DNA of 64,000 nucleotides from Streptomyces sp. AC558_RSS880 (GTDB lineage: Bacteria; Actinomycetota; Actinomycetes; Streptomycetales; Streptomycetaceae): NCBI RefSeq assembly GCF_019049255.1, contig NZ_JAGMUJ010000033.1, positions 62,001-126,000 of the forward strand. Reading direction: 5' to 3'. Shown in pieces: positions 47,648 to 55,010 of this stretch (the stretch's first letter is position 1; every line of letters begins with the position of its first letter). Under the pieces are notes generated by a model. That model was not told where the DNA came from, did not search any database, and was given only the letters and a program-made list of their open reading frames with translations. The position numbers and the translations under genes were made by a program.

Positions 47648-48930
47648 GTGAGCTTCCCGTCGACGAGCGTGGCCTTGCCCCGGAGCCAGGTGTGCGTGAC
47701 ACGGCCCGGCAGCTCACGGCCCTCGTACGGGGTGTTGCGGCTGCGCGAGGCGAAGCCCGCGGGGTCCACGGGACCACGGTATGCCGTGTCGACGAGGGTG
47801 AGGTTGGCGGGCTCACCTGCCGAGACGGGACGGCCGTGGCCCTCGGCCCGTCCGATGCGCGCGGGCGTGAAGGACATGCGGTCGGCGACGCCGGCCCAGT
47901 CGAGCAGCCCCGTGTCGACCATGGTCTCCTGCACCACGGACAGCGCGGTCTCCAGGCCGACCATGCCCATGGCGGCGGCGGCCCACTCGCAGTCCTTGTC
48001 CTCGTGCGGGTGCGGGGCGTGGTCGGTGGCGACGATGTCGATCGTGCCGTCGGCGAGCGCCTCGCGCAGGGCCATCACGTCGCGCTCGGTGCGCAGCGGC
48101 GGGTTGACCTTGTAGACCGGGTTGTACGACCGGACCAGCTCGTCGGTGAGGAGGAGGTGGTGCGGGGTGACCTCGGCGGTGACGCGGATGCCGCGGGACT
48201 TGGCCCAGCGGACGATCTCGACGCTGCCCGCCGTCGACAGGTGGCAGATGTGGACGCGGGAGCCGACGTGCTCGGCGAGCAGCACGTCCCGCGCGATGAT
48301 CGACTCCTCGGCGACGGCCGGCCAGCCCCCGAGGCCGAGTTCGGCGGAGACGACGCCCTCGTTCATCTGGGCGCCCTCGGTCAGCCGCGGCTCCTGGGCG
48401 TGCTGGGCGACGACGCCGCCGAAGGCCTTCACGTACTCCAGCGCGCGGCGCATGATCACGGCGTCGTGGACGCACTTGCCGTCGTCGGAGAAGACGGTGA
48501 CGCCGGCCGCGGACTCGTGCATGGCGCCCAGCTCGGCGAGCTTCTTCCCCTCCAGGCCGACGGTGACGGCGCCGATGGGCTGCACGTCGCAGTAGCCGGA
48601 CTCCTGGCCGAGCCGCCAGACCTGCTCGACGACGCCGGCGGTGTCGGCGACCGGGAAGGTGTTGGCCATGGCGAAGACGCTGGTGTAGCCGCCGCTCGCC
48701 GCCGCGCGGGTGCCGGTCAGTACGGTCTCGGAGTCCTCGCGGCCGGGCTCGCGGAGGTGGGTGTGCAGGTCGACCAGGCCGGGCAGCAGGACCTTGCCGC
48801 CGGCTTCGACGACCTCCGCGCCCTCGGCGGGCAGGCCGGTGCCGACCCGGGTGATCGTTCCGCCGTCGATCAGGACGTCCTGCGGCTCGCCGCCGAGCAC
48901 CTTCGCACCGCGGATCAGGATCTTGCTCAT
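47644..48930 (-). CDS. pyrC: Dihydroorotase
   Basis: PyrC cyclises carbamoyl aspartate to dihydroorotate. The protein has 428 residues of the amidohydrolase superfamily (class I), with metal ligands in GLVDLHTHLREPG, HICHLSTAGS and VATDHAPHPHEDK. It starts 4 bases after the pyrB stop. Confidence 0.97.
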   Translation of the reverse strand: MSKILIRGAKVLGGEPQDVLIDGGTITRVGTGLPAEGAEVVEAGGKVLLPGLVDLHTHLREPGREDSETVLTGTRAAASGGYTSVFAMANTFPVADTAGVVEQVWRLGQESGYCDVQPIGAVTVGLEGKKLAELGAMHESAAGVTVFSDDGKCVHDAVIMRRALEYVKAFGGVVAQHAQEPRLTEGAQMNEGVVSAELGLGGWPAVAEESIIARDVLLAEHVGSRVHICHLSTAGSVEIVRWAKSRGIRVTAEVTPHHLLLTDELVRSYNPVYKVNPPLRTERDVMALREALADGTIDIVATDHAPHPHEDKDCEWAAAAMGMVGLETALSVVQETMVDTGLLDWAGVADRMSFTPARIGRAEGHGRPVSAGEPANLTLVDTAYRGPVDPAGFASRSRNTPYEGRELPGRVTHTWLRGKATLVDGKLT

Positions 48931-48934
48931 GTTC

Positions 48935-49915
48935 TTACTTCTCCTCGGTGGTACGGGCGTGGGTCACGGCGGGTTCGTTGCCGCCCAGCAGCAGGTAGAG
49001 GACGGCCATCCGGATGGAGACCCCGTTGGTGACCTGCTCGATCACGGTGCAGCGGTCGGAGTCCGCGACCTCGGCGGTGATCTCCATGCCGCGGACCATC
49101 GGGCCGGGGTGCATCACGATGGCGTGCTCGGGCATCCGCGCCATGCGGTCGCCGTCGAGGCCGTAGCGGCGCGAGTACTCCCGCTCGGTGGGGAAGAACG
49201 CGGCGTTCATCCGCTCGCGCTGGACGCGCAGCATCATCACCGCGTCGGACTTGGTCAGCGTCGAGTCGAGGTCGTACGACACCTCGCAGGGCCAGGTGTC
49301 CACGCCGACCGGCAGCAGGGTCGGCGGGGCGACGAGGGTGACCTCGGCGCCGAGGGTGTGCAGCAGGTCGACGTTGGAGCGGGCGACCCTGCTGTGCAGG
49401 ACGTCGCCGACGATGGTGATGCGCCGTCCTGACAGGTCCTGCCCGAGTCCGGCGTCCCGGCCGACCAGCCGGCGCCGCATGGTGAAGGCGTCGAGGAGGG
49501 CCTGGGTGGGGTGCTGGTGGGTGCCGTCGCCCGCGTTGATGACGGCGGCGTCGATCCAGCCGGAGGTGGCGAGGCGGTACGGGGCCCCGGAGGCGCCGTG
49601 CCGGATGACCACGGCGTCGACGCCCATGGCCTCCAGGGTCTGGGCGGTGTCCTTCAGGGACTCGCCCTTGGAGACGCTGGAGCCCTTGGCGGTGAAGTTG
49701 ATGACGTCCGCGGAGAGCCGCTTCTCGGCGGCCTCGAAGGAGATGCGGGTGCGGGTGGAGTCCTCGAAGAAGAGGTTCACCACGGTCCGGCCGCGCAGGG
49801 TCGGGAGTTTCTTGATCGGCCGGTCGGCGACCCGGGCCATCTCCTCGGCGGTGTCGAGGATCAGGACGGCGTCGTCGCGGGTGAGGTCGGCGGCCGAGAT
49901 GAGATGACGCTGCAT
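48935..49915 (-). CDS. pyrB: Aspartate carbamoyltransferase, catalytic chain
   Basis: PyrB joins carbamoyl phosphate and aspartate. The protein has 326 residues with the carbamoyl-phosphate site FFEDSTRTRISFE, the HPTQALLDAF motif and MHPGPMVRGMEI. No PyrI regulatory subunit is encoded here. It follows pyrR by 103 bases. Confidence 0.97.
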   Translation of the reverse strand: MQRHLISAADLTRDDAVLILDTAEEMARVADRPIKKLPTLRGRTVVNLFFEDSTRTRISFEAAEKRLSADVINFTAKGSSVSKGESLKDTAQTLEAMGVDAVVIRHGASGAPYRLATSGWIDAAVINAGDGTHQHPTQALLDAFTMRRRLVGRDAGLGQDLSGRRITIVGDVLHSRVARSNVDLLHTLGAEVTLVAPPTLLPVGVDTWPCEVSYDLDSTLTKSDAVMMLRVQRERMNAAFFPTEREYSRRYGLDGDRMARMPEHAIVMHPGPMVRGMEITAEVADSDRCTVIEQVTNGVSIRMAVLYLLLGGNEPAVTHARTTEEK

Positions 49916-50018
49916 CTGTCAGGCTCCGTAAGGCAGTTCAATGAGGCGAAATCGGGCAGACGGGTACGCGCGTGGGCGTGCCGGGCCGACGCACGCCGTC
50001 GGCGTGCGCTCCGCGGTG

Positions 50019-50612
50019 CTACTGGGCGGTCCGCTTGGCGCCGAGCAGCACGGTGTCGCGACCGTCCTCCTCGGCGAGCAGGACCTTGACCGTCTCCCGC
50101 AGCGACGTGGGGAGGTTCTTGCCGACGTAGTCGGCGCGGATGGGCAGTTCGCGGTGGCCGCGGTCGACGAGGACGGCGAGCTGCACCGCGCGGGGGCGCC
50201 CGATGTCGTTCAGCGCGTCGAGGGCGGCGCGGATGGTGCGGCCGGAGAAGAGCACGTCGTCGACGAGGACGACCAGCCGGCCGTCGATGCCGTCACCGGG
50301 GATCTCGGTGCGGGCCAGCGCACGCGGCGGGTGCATGCGCAGGTCGTCGCGGTACATGGTGATGTCCAGCGAGCCGACCGGGATCTTGCGCTCGGTGATC
50401 TGCTCCAGTTTGGCGGAGAGCCGCTGGGCGAGGAAGACGCCTCGGGTCGGGATGCCGAGGAGCACCACGTCGTCGGCGCCCTTGGCGCGTTCGACGATCT
50501 CGTGGGCGATGCGGGTCAGCACCCGGGCGATGTCGGGGCCTTCGAGAACGGGCCGCGCATCGGACTGCGGTTCCTGCTTGTCCTGCGTGTCCTGCGTGTC
50601 CTGCGTGTCCAT
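50019..50612 (-). CDS. pyrR: Pyrimidine operon regulator PyrR (RNA-binding, uracil phosphoribosyltransferase fold)
   Basis: The protein has 197 residues. The PRPP-binding signature RLVVLVDDVLFSGRTIRAALDAL and the basic RNA-binding face (GIPTRGVFLAQRL) are present. PyrR binds pyr mRNA in response to UMP and may have weak UPRTase activity. Its N-terminus contains the tandem DTQDTQDTQD, encoded by three 9-base repeats. A PyrR-binding-like stem-loop lies just upstream, which suggests autoregulation at translation. Confidence 0.95.
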   Translation of the reverse strand: MDTQDTQDTQDKQEPQSDARPVLEGPDIARVLTRIAHEIVERAKGADDVVLLGIPTRGVFLAQRLSAKLEQITERKIPVGSLDITMYRDDLRMHPPRALARTEIPGDGIDGRLVVLVDDVLFSGRTIRAALDALNDIGRPRAVQLAVLVDRGHRELPIRADYVGKNLPTSLRETVKVLLAEEDGRDTVLLGAKRTAQ

Positions 50613-50621
50613 GTGAAACGG

Positions 50622-50650
50622 ACCTCCTTCTCCGCCTCACGGGACGGACC
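50622..50650 (-). promoter_or_regulatory. PyrR-binding-loop-like stem-loop at the pyrR ribosome-binding site
   Basis: The minus strand reads CCGUCC-CGUGA-GGCGG (50647-50632), a stem with one bulged U and a loop. It contains UCCCGUGAGGC, close to the PyrR-binding consensus UCCAGAGAGGC. The AAGGAGGU Shine-Dalgarno sequence (50629-50622) starts two bases later. The layout fits translational repression of the pyr operon by UMP-bound PyrR. Confidence 0.65.
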
Positions 50651-50799
50651 TTAAAGGACGTCGGATTGCGCCACTCAGGCTATCAGGCCGGAATACACAC
50701 GGAACGACACCCCCGATCACTCCAATGGCGTAGCCGATCTTCGCTACCACGGAAGAGTCGGTGTGGACCATTCGGCTTGACGCACGAGAGTAACGCTGC

Positions 50800-50819
50800 G
50801 TAACCTCACAGTGAGTTAC
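50800..50819. promoter_or_regulatory. BldD operator-like inverted repeat upstream of bldD
   Basis: GTAACCTCACAGTGAGTTAC is an inverted repeat around CTCAC-A-GTGAG, with GTAA/TTAC at the ends and one extra C on the left. It carries the AGTGA/TCACC elements described for BldD sites. It lies 58-77 bases upstream of the bldD ATG, in a position that fits the known bldD autorepression. Confidence 0.75.
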
Positions 50820-50876
50820 CAGCCGCGCGGCATGGAAACCAGCCAGAGTCGCGTCGACACAGTGCCGGGGAGCTAT

Positions 50877-51380
50877 ATGTCCAGCGAATACGCCAAACAG
50901 CTCGGGGCCAAGCTCCGGGCGATCCGCACCCAGCAGGGCCTTTCCCTCCACGGTGTCGAGGAGAAGTCCCAGGGCCGTTGGAAGGCGGTCGTGGTCGGTT
51001 CGTACGAGCGCGGCGACCGCGCCGTGACCGTGCAGCGCCTCGCGGAGCTGGCGGACTTCTACGGCGTTCCGGTGCAGGAGCTGCTGCCGGGTACGACCCC
51101 GGGCGGCGCCGCCGAGCCGCCGCCGAAGCTGGTCCTGGACCTGGAGCGGCTGGCCACGGTGCCGGCCGAGAAGGCGGGCCCGCTGCAGCGCTACGCGGCG
51201 ACGATCCAGTCGCAGCGCGGTGACTACAACGGCAAGGTGCTCTCGATCCGCCAGGACGACCTGCGTACCCTCGCCGTCATCTACGACCAGTCGCCGTCGG
51301 TCCTCACCGAGCAGCTGATCAGCTGGGGCGTCCTGGACGCGGACGCCCGCCGCGCGGTGGCCACGCACGAGGAGGCGTAA
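50877..51380 (+). CDS. bldD: BldD, c-di-GMP-responsive master repressor of development
   Basis: The protein has 167 residues. The N-terminal XRE-type HTH (MSSEYAKQLGAKLRAIRTQQ... SYERGDRAVTVQRLAELADFYGVPVQELL) and C-terminal domain are near-identical, from memory, to S. coelicolor BldD. The c-di-GMP signature RxD-X8-RxxD is intact as RGDYNGKVLSIRQDD. With c-di-GMP bound, BldD dimerises on DNA and represses sporulation genes during vegetative growth. It is divergent from pyrR and followed by a strong terminator. Confidence 0.98.
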   Translation: MSSEYAKQLGAKLRAIRTQQGLSLHGVEEKSQGRWKAVVVGSYERGDRAVTVQRLAELADFYGVPVQELLPGTTPGGAAEPPPKLVLDLERLATVPAEKAGPLQRYAATIQSQRGDYNGKVLSIRQDDLRTLAVIYDQSPSVLTEQLISWGVLDADARRAVATHEEA

Positions 51381-51406
51381 CCGCTCCGCGGGTACGCAGA
51401 AACGTG

Positions 51407-51455
51407 CCGCCGGGGTGGCCGGAACCTCATGGTTCCGGCCACCCCGGCGGTTTTT
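51407..51455 (+). terminator. Strong intrinsic terminator after bldD
   Basis: Two perfect 20-bp arms (51407-51426 and 51431-51450) flank the loop TCAT and are followed by TTTTT. It starts 26 bases after the bldD stop. Confidence 0.95.
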
Positions 51456-51517
51456 CGTCAGCCGGCCGCGGTCTCTTGTCGGCCGCGGGCCGTCGAGGGC
51501 TGAGCGCGCGGTTCCCC

Positions 51518-51534
51518 GCGCCCCTACGGGGCGC
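51518..51534 (-). terminator. Hairpin directly after nusB, within a common Streptomyces palindrome
   Basis: GCGCCCC (51518-51524) and GGGGCGC (51528-51534) pair around TAC, two bases beyond the nusB stop. The flanking sequence GCGCGGTTCCCCGCGCCCCTA (51506-51526) resembles a palindrome widely scattered in Streptomyces intergenic regions. Confidence 0.65.
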
Positions 51535-51536
51535 TT

Positions 51537-51965
51537 CTACTCCCGGCGCAAGGACGGCTTGAGCTCCTTGAGCCGACCGAGCAGCCCGTTCACGAAGGAG
51601 GGCGACTCGTCCGTGGAGAACTCCTTCGCCAGCTGCACCATCTCGTCGAGGACCACGGCGTCCGGGGTCTCGTCGACCCAGATCAGCTCGTAGGCGCCCA
51701 GCCGCAGGATGCTGCGGTCGACGACCGGCATCCGGTCGAGCGTCCAGCCGACCGAGTACTGGGCGAGCAGTTCGTCGATGCGCTGCGCGTGCTCCGCGTA
51801 GCCCTCGACGAGCTGCATCGTGTACTCGCTCACCGGCGGCTGCCGGGTGTCGGACCGGGCGTGCCGGACCCAGTCGGCGAGGACGGTCAGGACCTCGGCG
51901 CCGCGCTGGTCGCCCTCGAAGATGATCTGGAAGGCGCGTTTGCGGGCCGTGTTGCGGGCAGCCAC
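51537..51965 (-). CDS. nusB: Transcription antitermination factor NusB
   Basis: NusB works with NusE at boxA sites in rRNA operons. The protein has 142 residues, all helical: ARNTARKRAFQIIFEGDQRG at the N-terminus, DRSILRLGAYELIW and DAVVLDEMVQLAKEFSTDESPSFVNGLLGRL at the C-terminus. The GTG start is two bases after the efp stop. Confidence 0.96.
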   Translation of the reverse strand: MAARNTARKRAFQIIFEGDQRGAEVLTVLADWVRHARSDTRQPPVSEYTMQLVEGYAEHAQRIDELLAQYSVGWTLDRMPVVDRSILRLGAYELIWVDETPDAVVLDEMVQLAKEFSTDESPSFVNGLLGRLKELKPSLRRE

Positions 51966-51967
51966 GG

Positions 51968-52534
51968 TTAGCTGTTCACCCGGCCGAGGTAGTCGCTGGT
52001 ACGGGTGTCGACCTTGATCTTCTCACCGGTGGTGATGAAGAGCGGGACCTGGATCTGGTGGCCGGTCTCCAGCGTGGCCGGCTTGGTGCCGCCGGTGGAG
52101 CGGTCGCCCTGGACGCCCGGCTCGGTCTCCTGGATCGTCAGCTCGACGGCGGCCGGGAGCTCGACGAAGAGCACCTCGCCCTCGTGCTGCGCGACGGTGG
52201 CGGTGAAGCCCTCGATGAGGAAGTTGGCGGCGTCGCCGACGGCCTTGCGGTCGACCATGAGCTGGTCGTAGGTCTCCATGTCCATGAAGACGAAGTAGTC
52301 GCCGTCCATGTAGGAGAACTGCATGTCGCGCTTGTCGACGGTGGCCGTTTCGACCTTGACGCCGGCGTTGAAGGTCTTGTCGACGACCTTGCCGGAGAGC
52401 ACGTTCTTGAGCTTGGTGCGCACGAAGGCCGGGCCCTTGCCGGGCTTGACGTGCTGGAACTCGACGACGGACCAGAGCTGGCCGCCTTCGAGCTTGAGCA
52501 CCATGCCGTTCTTGAGGTCGTTCGTGGAAGCCAC
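51968..52534 (-). CDS. efp: Translation elongation factor P
   Basis: EF-P relieves ribosome stalling at polyproline stretches. The protein has 188 residues in three beta-barrel domains. The tip loop reads HVKPGKGPAFVRTK, with the Lys at the modification site. The C-terminal signature is ETGHQIQVPLFITTGEKIKVDTRTSDYLGRV. The GTG start at 52534 has an AGGAG site. It is co-transcribed with nusB. Confidence 0.97.
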   Translation of the reverse strand: MASTNDLKNGMVLKLEGGQLWSVVEFQHVKPGKGPAFVRTKLKNVLSGKVVDKTFNAGVKVETATVDKRDMQFSYMDGDYFVFMDMETYDQLMVDRKAVGDAANFLIEGFTATVAQHEGEVLFVELPAAVELTIQETEPGVQGDRSTGGTKPATLETGHQIQVPLFITTGEKIKVDTRTSDYLGRVNS

Positions 52535-52604
52535 GGTTGCGGAATCTCCTGGACTGGACTGACGTGGACGACGGCCGGGGCGTGCGCCCGCGCCCAGCGT
52601 GGGG

Positions 52605-53711
52605 CTAGAGCGCGAGCAGCTCCTTGGTCGTGATGGTGAGTAGCTCGGGTCCGCCGTCCGCCTCGGGGCGTACGACGAGCGTGTCATCGATCCGGACTCC
52701 GCCCCGGCCCGGGAGGTGGACCCCCGGTTCGACGGTGACCGGCACACAAGCGTCCAGTTTACCCATGGCCGCGGGGGTCAATTGAGGGTCCTCGTCGATT
52801 TCGAGTCCGACGCCGTGACCGGTGAGCTTGGGGAGTGCCTCGGCGTACCCGGCGGAATCCAGGACGTGGCGTGCCGCGCGGTCCACGTCACGGCAGGCGG
52901 CGCCGGGGGCGAGGGACTCGCGGCCGGCACGCTGGGCGGAGAAGACCAGGTCGTAGAGCTCGATCTGCCAGTCCGCGGGGGCCGTGCCGATGACGAACGT
53001 ACGGCCGATCTCGCAGCGGTAGCCGCGGTAGGTGGCGCCCAGGCAGACGGAGAGGAAGTCGCCCTCCTCGACGCGGCGGTCGGTGGGACGGTGGCCGGGG
53101 CGGCCGGCGTTCGGGCCGGTGGCGACGGAGGTGGGGAAGGCGGGGCCGTCGGCACCGTGGTCGACCAGGCGGCGCTCGAGTTCCAGGGCGAGGTGGCGTT
53201 CGGTGCGGCCGACGAGGATGGACTCCAGGAGTTCGCCGAGGGCCTGGTCGGCGATCTCCGCGCCGATGCGGAGGCAGGAGATCTCTTCCTCGTCCTTGAC
53301 GACGCGGAGCTGTTCGACCGCGCAGCCGATGCCGGTGAGGCGGAGGCGGGGGGCGACGTCGCGGATCGCGCGGTGGCGGGTGACGGTGAGGTGGTGCTCC
53401 TCGACGGCGAGGGAGTCGACGCCCTGGCCGACGGCGAGGCCGGCGGCCGCGAGGGTGGCGTCGCCGCCGATGCCGGGTACGACGTGCACACGGAGGGATT
53501 CGTCGGGGCGGCTCTGCGGTGAGCGGTCGTCGGGTGGGCCGGCGCAGACCAGCAGGTCCTCGGTCCTGCCCAGCAGGAGCACGGCGCCCTCGGGGGCGGC
53601 GCCGGCGAGGTAGCGCACGTTTGCGGGCCGGGACACCAGCGCCGCCGCGCTGCCGCCCGCGTTGCAGCATTCCCGTAGCCGCGTCCGGCGGACCGCGTAG
53701 ACCTCTGACAT
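52605..53711 (-). CDS. M24-family peptidase homologue (Xaa-Pro dipeptidase/aminopeptidase-like) with altered metal ligands
   Basis: The protein has 368 residues: an N-terminal creatinase-like domain (about 1-130) and a pita-bread M24 domain. The His (LTGHGVGLEIDEDP) and one Glu (VTVEPGVHLPG) remain. The first Asp position reads Cys (GDFLSVCLGATY for GDxVxIDxGA), the second Asp reads Glu (CEIGRT for SDxTRT) and the last Glu reads Asp (VRIDDTLVV for IRIEDTxLV). Only two of five canonical ligands are strictly kept, so a non-catalytic or altered activity is possible. It lies upstream of efp, a common M24-efp pairing. Confidence 0.88.
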   Translation of the reverse strand: MSEVYAVRRTRLRECCNAGGSAAALVSRPANVRYLAGAAPEGAVLLLGRTEDLLVCAGPPDDRSPQSRPDESLRVHVVPGIGGDATLAAAGLAVGQGVDSLAVEEHHLTVTRHRAIRDVAPRLRLTGIGCAVEQLRVVKDEEEISCLRIGAEIADQALGELLESILVGRTERHLALELERRLVDHGADGPAFPTSVATGPNAGRPGHRPTDRRVEEGDFLSVCLGATYRGYRCEIGRTFVIGTAPADWQIELYDLVFSAQRAGRESLAPGAACRDVDRAARHVLDSAGYAEALPKLTGHGVGLEIDEDPQLTPAAMGKLDACVPVTVEPGVHLPGRGGVRIDDTLVVRPEADGGPELLTITTKELLAL

Positions 53712-53794
53712 TCTTCGAGCGTAGGAGCGGTGGCTGGATGTCGCCGGTCGAGCGGGGCCGAGTGGGGGTGCGGCAGGGGCGCGTCGTGGGGTCG

Positions 53795-53904
53795 GGGGTG
53801 TGGGGGTGCGGCTCGCCCGCCGCAGTCGCGCCCCTCCGGTGCTGTCACAGTGGACCCGGGCGGGGACCAGGTGAGCGGCGGGCTCCGCCGCACCCCCACA
53901 CCCC
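53795..53904. repeat. Long inverted repeat element in the M24-ATPase gap
   Basis: The outer arms of 18 bp (53795-53812 and 53887-53904) are perfect reverse complements, extended after a 2/3-base mismatch by a further 9 bp (53815-53823 and 53875-53883). The arms flank a 51-base core. The element occupies much of the 303-base gap 53712-54014 and looks like a small non-autonomous or REP-like unit. Confidence 0.75.
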
Positions 53905-53959
53905 GCTTTGGTCCGTCGGCGTCTGCGGCACGGTCCTGCAACTGCAACTGCAATACCCG

Positions 53960-53994
53960 GCTGCGGGCAGTCGTGCCCCCAGGGCGGCACGGGG
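53960..53994 (-). repeat. Dispersed GC-rich intergenic repeat, copy 2 (uninterrupted)
   Basis: Its reverse complement begins CCCGTGCCGCCCTGGGGGCA and continues CGACTGCCCGCAGC. It matches copy 1 at 795-860 except for the 32-base insert in that copy. Confidence 0.75.
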
Positions 53995-54014
53995 TGGCTA
54001 CAGGGGCCCCGCGT

Positions 54015-54884
54015 TCACCACTGTGGAGGGCTCGCTATCGCACGGGCCAGGACGTCGTCCAGGATGCGGGCCGTTTCCGGTATGCCCAGCTGGGAGTTGT
54101 CGATGATGGGGAGGCCCGAGCCGTACCAGCCGGCCATCCGGCCGTGGATACGGGCCACCTCCTCGTCGCTGAGACGCCGGTTGCCGGACCGTTCCGCGTT
54201 GCGCTCCAGGACGATGTCCAGGCCGGGGAGGAGGACCACGGGCAGCAGGCCGGGGCCCACGTGCCGTTTCCAGCCGCCGAGGCCCACGACCGGGCGGTCG
54301 GGGAAGACCGCGTCGTCGAGGATGCACGAGATCCCGTTGGCCAGGAAGTTGCGGGCGGCGAAGCCGCAGGTGCGGCGGGCCAGGCGGTACTGCGCCTCGG
54401 AGTTGTCGTTCCACCCGGACTGCGGGTCGGCGAAACCGGAGCGGACCCACTCGCGTACGTCGTCGAGGCTGATGTGGGCCGTGGGGACCCGGCGGTGGTC
54501 CGCCCAGTACTTGGCCACGCTCGTCTTGCCGGCGCCCGCGGGGCCTATGAGCAGCACGGCGATGATCGTGCCGGCCGGGTCGGGGACCGCGGGAGCCTGC
54601 GGCGAGCTGGGCATGGCGACCGGGCCGCCGGGCGGCAGCGGTACGTGGCCGGTGGTGTCCGGCGGCGGGGGCATCGAGGCGTGCCGCGGGCCCGCGGGGG
54701 GCGGGGTGGGACCGGGCGGAGGCGCGGGATAGCCCGGTGCCGGAGGAGGTCCGGGCACAGGGACGGGTCCCTGGTGCGCTCCCGGGTGCTGGCCCGGGTG
54801 GTGTGCGGCCGGTGACCAGCCGACGGCCGGTCCGTGCCCCGGCTGGTGGGGCGGCGGCAGCGGAGAACCCACTGCGTGCTGCAT
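54015..54884 (-). CDS. Proline-rich P-loop NTPase (AAA_33/kinase-like)
   Basis: The protein has 289 residues. The first 100 are Pro/Gly/His-rich and probably disordered. A P-loop (GPAGAGKTS, about 114-122) starts a zeta-toxin/kinase-like fold with HISLDDVREWVRSGF, GISCILDDAVFPD and a lid-like LERNAERSGNRRLSDEEVARIHGRMAGWYGSGLPIIDNS. It probably phosphorylates a small molecule or binds nucleotide; the substrate is unknown. It contains polyproline runs and lies near efp, whose product helps translate such sequences. Confidence 0.8.
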   Translation of the reverse strand: MQHAVGSPLPPPHQPGHGPAVGWSPAAHHPGQHPGAHQGPVPVPGPPPAPGYPAPPPGPTPPPAGPRHASMPPPPDTTGHVPLPPGGPVAMPSSPQAPAVPDPAGTIIAVLLIGPAGAGKTSVAKYWADHRRVPTAHISLDDVREWVRSGFADPQSGWNDNSEAQYRLARRTCGFAARNFLANGISCILDDAVFPDRPVVGLGGWKRHVGPGLLPVVLLPGLDIVLERNAERSGNRRLSDEEVARIHGRMAGWYGSGLPIIDNSQLGIPETARILDDVLARAIASPPQW

Positions 54885-55010
54885 CCGGTGCCACTCCGTC
54901 TCGTACAGGCGATGGGGCGCTGACAGCGGGGGTGACCCGCGTGCTACCGAACGGTACCGCCCCCTGCCGCCGTTGTGTGAACGGCCGGGGGCGGTGATGA
55001 GTGCCCGGGG

